Below are positions 1 to 7,143 of a DNA stretch of 64,000 nucleotides, piece by piece; within the stretch, counting starts at the first letter, position 1; every line of letters begins with the position of its first letter. This DNA comes from an uncultured Lachnospiraceae bacterium (GTDB lineage: Bacteria > Bacillota > Clostridia > Lachnospirales > Lachnospiraceae): the NCBI GenBank assembly GCA_947643615.1, contig CANRWO010000014.1, positions 1-64,000 of the forward strand. Direction: 5' to 3'. The position numbers and the translations under genes are program-made. The notes beneath the pieces were generated by a model. It was not told the DNA's origin. It saw nothing but the letters and a program-made list of their open reading frames with translations, and ran no database searches.

Positions 1-41
1 CCCTTTTCCCTGAAAATCTTTTTAAAATAACTCTTGACTAT

Positions 42-1175
42 TTACCAAATTGCTTCCCGGAAGCTTCCGTGAAAAGGCAGTTCCATTTCCCACTCCGTAA
101 AATGCATGGAACCTGTGATATCAGGCAGATTTCTGCCCCCGTTGCACTCAAAAGTTACCCTGCGGCCTGTAGGCGGCTGTACCCGCCCATTCTCCACCTT
201 GTAGGTGGTGCCGTAACCCTGGGTGATGGCCATGATTTGGGCCGATCCTCCGTAGCTGCCCCCCCTGGGATCAATATACAGCGTACTGCCGACAGCCTTC
301 CACTGGGCATAAAGCACCACCATACCCTCCTCCCCGTGGGCATAATAGTCCCGGTCCGTCAGGTTCAGGATCTCTTCCCCATCCGCGTAATCCGTCCCTG
401 TGCCGTCCGGCTCCGTGTTCCAGCCGTCAAACAGATATCCCGTCCGGGCATATCCGTTGGGGGACAGGTGTGTCATGGATGCCACTGCCGCCCCTTCATA
501 GGTCTCCGCATTCTGGTACATATGGACACTGTTTCCCATATAACCTGTGTAGCGGACACAGTTAGCGTCATACCGCACCCGGTATTGGTTATATGAAATG
601 GCCCTGCAGTAATGCACTTCCAATTCTTTTGCCTGTTCCAGGTTACTGCAGAAAGGGCACAGATAATAATAAGCCATGCCGTCCCCCAGCCTGAGCTGCC
701 CGATTGTTGCTGCCGCTTCCCGGCTCATGTATATAAGGGTGTCTCCCATGCTTTCCCCACAGTCCGCGCAATAAGGCATCCAGCCGGAATAATGCATCCT
801 CTGGCACACTTGCCTGCCAAAGCCGACCCCATGGAAAGTATTTCCCTTTTCCGGATAACTGTTGTGAATGCATTGTCCCTGTTCCCATTGCACTTTCCAA
901 TAACCCACAGGTGCCATCCCCTGCCTCTCTGCCATGTAATAGTGCTCGCCGCGTCCCGGTTCCCTGAGGGAAGAGACTGTTCCTGTCTCTGCCCTCTCTC
1001 CCCGGGGATACCACCGGATGTCCCTGTCTCCGGGGTTGGTGGTCCATGCCATGCCGTCCTCCGTAACGGAGACAAAAGGACTGGTATTTATTGTTTTCCC
1101 TTCTGCGGACACGGCCAGGGCAGCGGAAAACAGTCCGCAGAAGGCTATGCACCCAATAAGGAATCCTTTCATCAT
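42..1175 (-). CDS. Secreted protein with InlB-type B-repeat, end of Tad locus
   Basis: A protein of about 377 residues with a signal peptide (basic MMKG start, hydrophobic core, cleavage near AVSA-EG around residue 23). The middle holds two CxxC-like pairs (CADC and CPFC) that resemble a small zinc-ribbon or disulfide module. Around residues 230-290 lies a segment typical of the Listeria/Bacteroides InlB B-repeat (GYLFDGWNTEPDGTGT, then VVLYAQW). The start ATG at 1175 overlaps the TGA stop of the upstream CpaB-like gene and follows GGAGA, so translation is probably coupled. Its place as the last gene of the pilus operon suggests an exported, perhaps pilus- or wall-associated protein. The exact function is unknown; B-repeats are usually found in surface proteins. 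Confidence 0.75.
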   Translation of the reverse strand: MMKGFLIGCIAFCGLFSAALAVSAEGKTINTSPFVSVTEDGMAWTTNPGDRDIRWYPRGERAETGTVSSLREPGRGEHYYMAERQGMAPVGYWKVQWEQGQCIHNSYPEKGNTFHGVGFGRQVCQRMHYSGWMPYCADCGESMGDTLIYMSREAAATIGQLRLGDGMAYYYLCPFCSNLEQAKELEVHYCRAISYNQYRVRYDANCVRYTGYMGNSVHMYQNAETYEGAAVASMTHLSPNGYARTGYLFDGWNTEPDGTGTDYADGEEILNLTDRDYYAHGEEGMVVLYAQWKAVGSTLYIDPRGGSYGGSAQIMAITQGYGTTYKVENGRVQPPTGRRVTFECNGGRNLPDITGSMHFTEWEMELPFHGSFREAIW

Positions 1176-1843
1176 TCTCCGCAATTTTTTACCACCCGCA
1201 GTGACCCTGCCGCCAGCTCCCCGTAAAACCTTTCCACATCCGCCTGATCCAGATAGACATTGATCCTCTGGGCTGCCGTGGTATTGTCGCCGTTCGCTAT
1301 TGCTGTTCCCGAAGCGTCAAATACCTGCTGCACAAAAACATCCTGCCACACAAGCGTCACCTCCTCCTCTTTGGCAGAGTAAATGTGAACCCTGTCCCCA
1401 CTCCGCAGTACCCCGCTGACCACCTGGTACAGATCTTCCGCCTTAAAACCTGCTATTACCGGCCTTTCCATGGTTTCCAGCATTTCGTTCACCGGTTCGA
1501 ACATTCCCAGGGTCAACAGCACCCCCTGCTCAATGTCAGTCTTGGCAACCAATCCCCTGATCTGATCCGGGGAGCTGATTGCGGAATCCGGGATACAACT
1601 GCTGTCAAGCTGTCTCTCCGCAAAATACCCCCCGTAATTGCTTTCCGTCACCGTCTCGCCTTTGGGAATTTCCGCTGCCGCCACATAGATGGCGCCCTTT
1701 TCATATTGTGTCAGCACGTTCTTCTCCATTTGGACCATCACGGCAAACACCGTCACCGCCGACAAAAGCGCCGCGATAACCCCGCCTGTTTTCAAACGCA
1801 GACTCCTGTTTTGATCTTTTGGTCTTCTCTCTTTTGTTTTCAT
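1172..1843 (-). CDS. CpaB/RcpC-like SAF-domain pilus assembly protein
   Basis: About 223 residues. A basic N-terminus is followed by one membrane helix (GVIAALLSAVTVFAVMV) and an SAF domain starting near AIYVAAAEIPKGETVTE, which includes the typical IRGLVAKTDIEQGVLLT segment. CpaB/RcpC proteins help form or stabilise the secretin channel of Tad pili in Gram-negatives; in Gram-positive loci the role is less clear. The chosen ATG at 1843 follows AGAAGG with 4 bases of spacing; a GTG 12 bases upstream has no better site. It overlaps the next gene by 4 nt. Assignment rests on the domain and the operon context. Confidence 0.75.
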   Translation of the reverse strand: MKTKERRPKDQNRSLRLKTGGVIAALLSAVTVFAVMVQMEKNVLTQYEKGAIYVAAAEIPKGETVTESNYGGYFAERQLDSSCIPDSAISSPDQIRGLVAKTDIEQGVLLTLGMFEPVNEMLETMERPVIAGFKAEDLYQVVSGVLRSGDRVHIYSAKEEEVTLVWQDVFVQQVFDASGTAIANGDNTTAAQRINVYLDQADVERFYGELAAGSLRVVKNCGE

Positions 1844-1975
1844 TTTCCTTCTCACTTTCGCTAATTACTCTCCATTCAACTACCCCTGCCGCATGGGACA
1901 ATATATCCAAACCCCGGCCTGCCTGAATCACGTCACAAAATCAGCTGTACCGGCCTGCCTCATTGTCCGCAGGGG

Positions 1976-2563
1976 TCATTCGTTTGCCACGATATCCGCC
2001 AGATTGCTTTTATGGGCCACCGCCTCAACCCCCAGGATGCCTCCCACAGGATAGGCCACCTCGCTGTATATGCTGGTGTTTTCTATCCTTTTCCCACCGG
2101 GCGACAGTACGGCTCCCGTTTCCCCAAGGGAAAAGGACATCCGCCCCTCTTCGTCATAATGGTAAATCTCCACCCTGTCTTCTATCACATTATAGATAAT
2201 GTAATTTAACACACGGACCCTTCCCCCTATTAACCCTCCGGCGGAGCTCTCCCAGTCCTCGTTCAGATTCAGGTTGCCCCGCAGGGCGGAGAGGTAGATC
2301 CCATAGGCCTCATCCGGATCCTTTACGAGGATGGTATGGGAAATTCCGTATTCCTCCACATCAATGACGGCGGAGGCAAGATTAGAGGCAGCCAGGGCGT
2401 CCTCCAGATAAGTGGCAGATGCCCTGAACACGTCAAGCTGCAGAGTCCCGCACAATAAAATTCCAAGGAAGAGCAGAAAGAATAATCCTGTCACCCACTC
2501 CAGCTGTCCCGCCTCCGCTTTCTCAATGCTTGGCAGTGGAAATTCTTTTTTCTTCAAAATCAT
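1976..2563 (-). CDS. TadE/TadG-like pseudopilin, single N-terminal membrane helix
   Basis: 195 residues. A charged N-terminus (MILKKKEFPLPSIEKAEAGQ) leads into one hydrophobic helix at about residues 25-43 (VTGLFFLLFLGILLCGTLQL), then a mixed alpha/beta exported domain with no catalytic motif. This is the architecture of TadE/TadF/TadG minor pilins. The ATG follows GGGAGGAG with about 5 bases of spacing and lies inside the end of the preceding TadE-like gene (41 nt overlap), which argues for coupled translation. I cannot tell TadE, F and G apart from sequence alone. Confidence 0.65.
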   Translation of the reverse strand: MILKKKEFPLPSIEKAEAGQLEWVTGLFFLLFLGILLCGTLQLDVFRASATYLEDALAASNLASAVIDVEEYGISHTILVKDPDEAYGIYLSALRGNLNLNEDWESSAGGLIGGRVRVLNYIIYNVIEDRVEIYHYDEEGRMSFSLGETGAVLSPGGKRIENTSIYSEVAYPVGGILGVEAVAHKSNLADIVANE

Positions 2564-2879
2564 GCACTCCTCCCAGCCTGCCTCTGATTTCCAACGTTAT
2601 GATATCCCCGTATGTCACAGGTGACATTGTGGTCCCTGTAAGCTCCAGCTCCGAAACGCCTGCCCCGTCCAGCTCCATCCTCAGGCCGATGCGGTCTTCC
2701 TCTGTCAAATACCCCACTGTCTCCATCTTCAATATATATTGTCTTGCAATCTGGCTCACTTCCGTTTTCTGATGGATCAGCCGGACATTGTCCATATAAG
2801 AGAGCATCAGCGCCGTCAAGGCAAGCATACAGATTCCTGCCGACATAACATCCCCTATACTTCCCTTCTCCTGTCTCAT
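2523..2879 (-). CDS. TadE-like minor pilin
   Basis: 118 residues starting MRQEKGSIGDVM. An N-terminal hydrophobic helix (MSAGICMLALTALMLSYM, about residues 12-29) is followed by a short periplasm-like or extracellular domain, the layout of TadE minor pilins. The G-S-I-G-D just ahead of the helix may be a prepilin peptidase recognition region. A much longer open frame extends upstream, but it runs antiparallel through known Tad genes in an unnatural composition, so I start at the ATG at 2879, which overlaps the stop of the pilin-like gene (ATGA). Confidence 0.7.
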   Translation of the reverse strand: MRQEKGSIGDVMSAGICMLALTALMLSYMDNVRLIHQKTEVSQIARQYILKMETVGYLTEEDRIGLRMELDGAGVSELELTGTTMSPVTYGDIITLEIRGRLGGVHDFEEKRISTAKH

Positions 2880-3100
2880 GGTGTAACTCCCGTCAGAATA
2901 TTCTGCGCCTCCGTAGTCATTGCGCCCACAATGGTCTCTATAAATACCTTCAGGCTGTCCTTCATGACCACACAGAGCAGAAGGGCAATGACGCACAACC
3001 CCACTGTTACCAGGATTCCGTCGATTCCCGGCTCCTGCCTGCGTGCCGACTGTATCACCCTTTTGATTCCCTTTCCTATCTGCTGCTTTATTTTCTTCAT
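2876..3100 (-). CDS. Flp-type small pilin-like protein
   Basis: 74 residues from MKKIKQQIGKGIKRV. A basic leader, an E-P-G-I-D segment and one long hydrophobic helix (ILVTVGLCVIALLLCVVM) fit a type IVb Flp-like pilin: short, with the processing site just before the helix. It sits between the TadC-like platform gene and the minor pilin genes, where the structural pilin is expected. Two in-frame starts exist (ATG 3112 and ATG 3100). I prefer 3100 because the same dispersed repeat ends at the start codons of two other genes at the equivalent position. The stop overlaps the next start (ATGA). Confidence 0.65.
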   Translation of the reverse strand: MKKIKQQIGKGIKRVIQSARRQEPGIDGILVTVGLCVIALLLCVVMKDSLKVFIETIVGAMTTEAQNILTGVTP

Positions 3101-3175
3101 ATGTATACCCATGCCTTTCCCGTATCCTGCCTTCCCATGTATGGGACAGGCCCCAATACGTTGATTGATAATGTT
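3101..3175 (-). repeat. GGGAAAGG leader repeat ahead of the pilin-like gene
   Basis: Minus-strand copy: CAACGTATTGGGGCCTGTCC, then CATGGGAAGG, ATACGGGAAAGGCATGGG and TATACAT, ending at the ATG at 3100. It aligns with the copies at 37126-37195 and 59990-60050. Confidence 0.7.
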
Positions 3176-3190
3176 GCTCCGCCATTCCCG

Positions 3191-4030
3191 TCAAAAGTTT
3201 GCCGCCGCCCCGAACAGATATGTCACGCAGGCATACAGGGCAATCCCCAAAACAATGGTCAGCACCCCCAGCTGGTAAAAAGTGATGCTTCTGTCCAAGG
3301 CCCCTTTTTTCCGTTCCAGGACCGTCTCTTCCATATCCTTGATCTGCTCGCCAATATCCCCCAGCAAAGCCAGCGCCTGGCCCGATTCCAGCGCCTGCAG
3401 AACCGTGATGCACAGGGAATCTATGTAACGGTTGTCGAATCGGTCCTGAAACCGTTCCAAAGCCTTATAGATATCCGCCTTCATCACAATGTCCCCGGCC
3501 AAATCCAGAAGCGCCTTGCGGAGCCTCCGCTCCCGGACGCTGCCGTGGCATTCCGAAAGCGCGTCCACCACATAAACGCCTGCCTGGATCTGTATTTCCA
3601 GGGCGTGGTATACCAGCTTTAATTCCGGAAGCATCTTCTCATTATCCCGGCGGTTGAGATAATCTAACAGCAATACCGGTAAAAAGAACAGACCCCCAAA
3701 GGCGCCTATGCCGGCCCAGGCTCCCACCCTGCTCAGCGCCAGAAGGCCAAGGGATGCCAAGATGATCCTGGCCGCTAAAAATCCGGCAGGGTCGATTTTC
3801 TCTCCGTAATGGTAGCCTGCTCCGTTCCTCCGCAGCCACTTTTCCGTCCTCAGATACCAGGCGCTTCTTTTTCCCCGTTCCCTCAATAGTCCCGATAGCT
3901 CCCTGTAAGCCTTTAAAGCCAGCCTCCCCGGGTGATAGGCTGTCCTCAATACGTGAAAAAGCAATGCTGTCAAAAGGGCGCTGACTATCGGTAAAATCTT
4001 CAGCATCAGCAAAATCTGTCTCTCTTCCAT
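3191..4030 (-). CDS. TadC-like type II/IV secretion system platform protein
   Basis: 279 residues. The protein has an N-terminal membrane helix, two central helices (ILASLGLLALSRV and FGGLFFLPVLLLDYL) and a C-terminal helix (LGVLTIVLGIALYACVTYLF). The T2SSF-like domain between them carries LELKLVYHALEIQIQAG-type helices. Together with the upstream TadB-like protein it should form the inner-membrane platform on which the pilus ATPase acts. The ATG at 4030 follows AAGGAGGGG with ideal spacing; a 35-residue upstream extension overlaps the preceding gene and is rejected. Confidence 0.8.
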   Translation of the reverse strand: MEERQILLMLKILPIVSALLTALLFHVLRTAYHPGRLALKAYRELSGLLRERGKRSAWYLRTEKWLRRNGAGYHYGEKIDPAGFLAARIILASLGLLALSRVGAWAGIGAFGGLFFLPVLLLDYLNRRDNEKMLPELKLVYHALEIQIQAGVYVVDALSECHGSVRERRLRKALLDLAGDIVMKADIYKALERFQDRFDNRYIDSLCITVLQALESGQALALLGDIGEQIKDMEETVLERKKGALDRSITFYQLGVLTIVLGIALYACVTYLFGAAANF

Positions 4031-4040
4031 CCGCCCCTCC

Positions 4041-4973
4041 TTAACCGTGTACCCTTTGAAGCTGCGCCCAGAAGCATAAAAAGATAATAAACAGTGCACC
4101 CAGTCCGATCCTGCCGGGAAGGGTTTCCCAGACAAGCTCCCGGAAAGACAGATTGATCATATGCCCCACTGTCAGCAATACCGCCAGGGACATTATCAGC
4201 AGCAGCGACATATTGACTACCGCTTCCCGCATCATGGACTTCCGCTCCTGGGATACCCGTAAATGCTCCCGTAAGCTCCTACGGCTGCTGCCCACCAGCG
4301 CAGTCATATCCGCACAATAGCGGATGCTGATTTCCATATTTCTTGCCAGCTCCTGGAACTTCGGATGTTCCACCTTATCTGCCATTGACAGCAGCGCCAA
4401 TCCCGTATCTCCGGTGACCTGTGCCTCCAGATAACATTCCTCCAGGGCCGTCTTAATAGGATCCTCCATATATCTGCTCACCTGATCCAATGTGCCGGTC
4501 ACTTCCGAAGCCGTAATGCTGTAATTCCCCAGGAAATCCAACAGCTTCATCAAGCTCTCATTTACCCTGCGAAGGTTCCTGGCCCGCAGAAACCGCAGTG
4601 CCACTGCCTCCACTCCCATTGCCGCCCCCACGGCCAACAAGGCTGCTTTAATGCCGCCGAAAACCACAGCCACCAGAAACAAAGTCCCCATTGCCGCCAG
4701 CTCCCCTGCCACCCAGATTTCCGCGGTGACAGCCGGGAAACGTTGCCTGATGCCGCTGTAGTACAACAGACGTTCCAGCCGGAACCACAGAGAATGATTC
4801 TCCTGCAGCTCCAAAAGCTGTTTCCGGTTTTCCAACCCTCTCTGCCTTGCCGCCAAATCCAGGTCCGTCTGCGTCTTCTTCAGGATCCCGCTGACCCACG
4901 CCAATACCCTTCCCTGGTAAAATATCAGGTAAAAACCTGCTGACAGACAGCCGAATATTATTACTTTCAACAT
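4041..4973 (-). CDS. TadB-like type II/IV secretion system platform protein
   Basis: 310 residues, with an N-terminal helix (VIIFGCLSAGFYLIFY), two central helices and a C-terminal pair, plus a cytoplasmic T2SSF-like region (DPIKTALEECYLEAQVTGD). TadB and TadC are paired homologues of the PilC/GspF platform, and here they are adjacent with 10 bp between them. The second ATG (4973) is preferred over the ATG at 4979 because GGGAGG sits 7 bases upstream of it. It lies 22 bp downstream of the ATPase stop. Function is inferred from topology and context. Confidence 0.8.
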   Translation of the reverse strand: MLKVIIFGCLSAGFYLIFYQGRVLAWVSGILKKTQTDLDLAARQRGLENRKQLLELQENHSLWFRLERLLYYSGIRQRFPAVTAEIWVAGELAAMGTLFLVAVVFGGIKAALLAVGAAMGVEAVALRFLRARNLRRVNESLMKLLDFLGNYSITASEVTGTLDQVSRYMEDPIKTALEECYLEAQVTGDTGLALLSMADKVEHPKFQELARNMEISIRYCADMTALVGSSRRSLREHLRVSQERKSMMREAVVNMSLLLIMSLAVLLTVGHMINLSFRELVWETLPGRIGLGALFIIFLCFWAQLQRVHG

Positions 4974-4995
4974 CTCCATACCTCCCAAAATATTT

Positions 4996-6117
4996 CTAAA
5001 AGATTTGTTCAAATATTAAATTGCGGTGCTTTTCACTCCACCCACTGCAGGCATAAATCTCCTTTACCCGGTAATGCTCCATAAATACCAATGTCTGAAA
5101 ACAATCCATCATCCGCATCAGTTCATCCCGGGAATACCGGCTTTCATACATGGCATAGTCCACCAGCTTGTCCGGCGCCCGTTCCGCCGACGGCGCATGT
5201 ATGGTAGCAGCGCACAGCTGCCCGGTATATGCGGCGTTCAGCAGATAAAGCGCCTCCCCGCCTTTGACTTCCCCGATTATAAAGAAATCCACATCCATCG
5301 TCAGTCCGGCGATGCTGATATGCTCCAGGCTATAACTGACCTGCTGTTCCCCCGTGCCCGGCAGGGAATGCAAAAACATCATATCCGGATGAAACATGGT
5401 GGTCAGCTCATCTGCCTGTTGTGTCACCAGCACCGCTACATCGTCCGGAAGCGTTTCCTTGAGGGCATTCAGCAAAGTAGTCTTACCGGAGGAATTCCCT
5501 CCGCAGATCAGGGTGGATCCCTGCCGGAATCTTTTTACCAGCAGCTCTGCGGTATCACGGTCCATCATATTCTGTTGTATCAATTCTTTGATTTGGGGAA
5601 ATACTTTAGGAACCTTACGAATACAGAGATAAGGTTCATTGTAGGTATTGACGAGGGGCATGGAAAGCGTAAACCGCAGGATAAAATCGGGATGGCTTTC
5701 ATTGTCCGTAAATCGTTGAATGGCATTTAGATTTGAAATATTTACCTGATTCCTGGTGGCAATATAGTCTATAAACTGGCGGTATTCCTTTGGGGAAGAG
5801 AAGCCTATGCCTGCCGTCGTTCTCCTCCCTTTGCGTTTGACGCGGATATTGTCATATCCCACCACCCTGATGTCGGAAACCGTCCTGTCGTCTATCAGGG
5901 AAGACAGCCTTGAATATCCGAAGATATACTGTTCAAACTCCTCCAGAAGCCGTTCCCGCTCTTCATCCGCAAGCCTGTAATAGGTTTGGATATGGGCGGA
6001 TGCCTCCGACAGAAAAAGCTCTTTTGTCAGCTGCCCTTTCTTCATCTGCATCAGCGAATGCTGTTTTTGCGTGGTGTAATCGTCCACCAACTGCTGCAGC
6101 AGATCTTCCGTTTTCAC
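4996..6117 (-). CDS. TadA/CpaF-type pilus assembly ATPase
   Basis: About 373 residues. The secretion-ATPase core has Walker A GGNSSGKTTLL (about residues 206-216), a Walker B region ending FFIIGEVKGGEALYLL, and a His-box-like CAATIHAPSAE. The N-terminal domain contains IFGYSRLSSLIDDRTVSDI, typical of CpaF. It powers pilin polymerisation from the cytoplasmic face of the membrane and is the first gene of the operon. The start is uncertain: I choose GTG 6117, which follows AAAAGGA; ATG 6162 and a GTG at 6273 are also in frame but lack a ribosome site. Walker A has S in place of the usual G (GGTGSGKT). Confidence 0.85.
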   Translation of the reverse strand: MKTEDLLQQLVDDYTTQKQHSLMQMKKGQLTKELFLSEASAHIQTYYRLADEERERLLEEFEQYIFGYSRLSSLIDDRTVSDIRVVGYDNIRVKRKGRRTTAGIGFSSPKEYRQFIDYIATRNQVNISNLNAIQRFTDNESHPDFILRFTLSMPLVNTYNEPYLCIRKVPKVFPQIKELIQQNMMDRDTAELLVKRFRQGSTLICGGNSSGKTTLLNALKETLPDDVAVLVTQQADELTTMFHPDMMFLHSLPGTGEQQVSYSLEHISIAGLTMDVDFFIIGEVKGGEALYLLNAAYTGQLCAATIHAPSAERAPDKLVDYAMYESRYSRDELMRMMDCFQTLVFMEHYRVKEIYACSGWSEKHRNLIFEQIF

Positions 6118-6285
6118 TTTTTCCTTTTCCGTACTTTTACTCCTCCTCCCAACCGATTTCATATCCAAAACACAGTGCACTTGTATCCCGGAAATCACGG
6201 TATCGGTATCACAAATGGTAATTATGGCTGAACCAGCCGGATAAGTCAGACACTTAGATATTGGCCTTTTCACTAAGTAATTGTC

Positions 6286-6314
6286 AATTTACACCTACAG
6301 GCGGCAAATGTCAA
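6286..6314 (-). promoter_or_regulatory. Predicted promoter of the Tad operon
   Basis: On the minus strand a perfect -35 TTGACA (6309-6314) is separated by 17 bp from TAAATT (6286-6291). It lies upstream of the pilus ATPase and downstream of the 165-bp MITE, leaving a leader of about 160 nt if the GTG start is right. Confidence 0.55.
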
Positions 6315-6358
6315 GACCCAATTTAAGAAAATTACGGTTTGTGCAGTAATCATTTCCT

Positions 6359-6523
6359 GTTACAGTTCACACGTCAGTCGTACCCAGATAAATTTATGCT
6401 TGTATAAGAAGTTATCTGGGTGCGAACGGACGAAGGGAGCGCCATTTTATGAGCAAAAACAGCTGCGCAGCAGCGGCGGGCACTGAAAGTGCGGTTTTGC
6501 GAATGGCGCATGTGAACTGTAAC
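6359..6523 (+). mobile_element. MITE family A, copy 1 (165 bp)
   Basis: A non-coding 165-bp element with 15-bp terminal inverted repeats (GTTACAGTTCACACG at the left end; the right end is its near-perfect complement). It is nearly identical, in reverse orientation, to 24879-25043. Flanks show an imperfect 8-bp target duplication (CATTTCCT / TATTTCCT). It holds an internal hairpin (CCCAGATAA ... TTATCTGGG) and no gene. It must have been moved in trans by a transposase not present in the window. Confidence 0.85.
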
Positions 6524-6590
6524 TATTTCCTGTTCATCGCACGTCAAAAATAAGAATTGCCGGTTGTAGTTTCGAAAGAGAAATGGTATA

Positions 6591-6718
6591 CTAATAAAAT
6601 AAATAATTTCTGATACATTGGCGCAGAATGATTCTTTCATATGCAAGGCGGAGACCGACGAAACAGATGATAAATCAGGCAAGCCAAGATGTCAGTTGAT
6701 TAATATTCGTGGTACTAG
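6591..6718. mobile_element. MITE family B, degenerate copy
   Basis: About 128 bp with imperfect inverted ends (CTAATA... and ...GGTACTAG) and the family core GGCGCAGAATGATTC ... GCAAGGCGGA. It abuts or slightly overlaps the next copy, so the two are in tandem. Ends are diffuse and the boundaries approximate. Confidence 0.55.
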
Positions 6719-6880
6719 TGTGCTAACCAGATTACGTTCAGCTAAATAGCGCAGAATGAATTTTCAGCCTGCAAGGCAGATTTCCGACGGCGTAGTGGTG
6801 GCTACGTCTAGGAAATCTAACGCTGCAGATGGAAATTCAGGCAAGATATTTTGCGAAATGTAATACGGTCAGTACACTGG
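6715..6880. mobile_element. MITE family B, long-hairpin copy
   Basis: 166 bp with ~28-bp imperfect terminal inverted repeats (CTAGTGTGCTAACCAG at the left, complement of CCAGTGTACTGACCG at the right). The interior is one long imperfect palindrome centred on GTAGTGGTGGCTAC. It shares TTTTCAGCCTGCAAGGC and GCGCAGAATGAAT with the copies at 44.7 and 46.8 kb. Non-coding. Confidence 0.7.
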
Positions 6881-6908
6881 GATGAAACGATAGAAAGGGT
6901 GGATCATT

Positions 6909-7037
6909 ATGAATGCGAGTGGAATGTTTCTCATATTAGGCGGAGGACTTTTAATCATTATCATTGCGGTTGTGATCGCTGTGGTCGCTTCCGTCACTTC
7001 GGCTGTTGCGGCGGAAAACTCTTCCTTAGACGAATAA
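6909..7037 (+). CDS. Small membrane peptide, 42 residues
   Basis: This short frame reads MNASGMFLILGGGLL, then a run of Ile/Val/Ala (IIIIAVVIAVVASVTSAVAA) and a polar tail ENSSLDE. It is a single hydrophobic helix with a short acidic C-terminus. GAAAGGGTGG lies 6-7 bases upstream of the ATG, and a strong bidirectional terminator (7109-7143) follows, so it looks like an independent small gene. It is the only plus-strand gene between the pilus operon and the ABC-F gene. No family recognised; a toxin-like or regulatory membrane peptide is possible but not shown. Confidence 0.5.
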   Translation: MNASGMFLILGGGLLIIIIAVVIAVVASVTSAVAAENSSLDE

Positions 7038-7108
7038 TGCAGATTTTTTAAAACCGTAATTCCGGTACAGGCATATAGCAAACGGCAGGAAGGCTCAAAA
7101 ATCAAAAT

Positions 7109-7143
7109 GGCAAGACAGTTGGCTACTCCCCAACCGTCTCGCC
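7109..7143. terminator. Bidirectional rho-independent terminator
   Basis: A 14-bp stem (GGCAAGACAGTTGG paired with CCAACCGTCTCGCC) around a 7-nt loop. It is followed by GTTTTCT on the plus strand and by ATTTTGATTTTT on the minus strand. It overlaps the last codons of the ABC-F gene and also ends the small plus-strand peptide gene. Confidence 0.8.

Noticed and set aside
2880-3413. N-terminal extension of the TadE-like gene
   Set aside because: It lies antiparallel in frame over the pilin-like and TadC genes and is Gly/Arg/His-rich; the ATG at 2879 overlaps the previous stop as expected for an operon.
6374-6682. 102-residue frame across the MITEs
   Set aside because: It spans the end of one mobile element and another repeat; no start signals.
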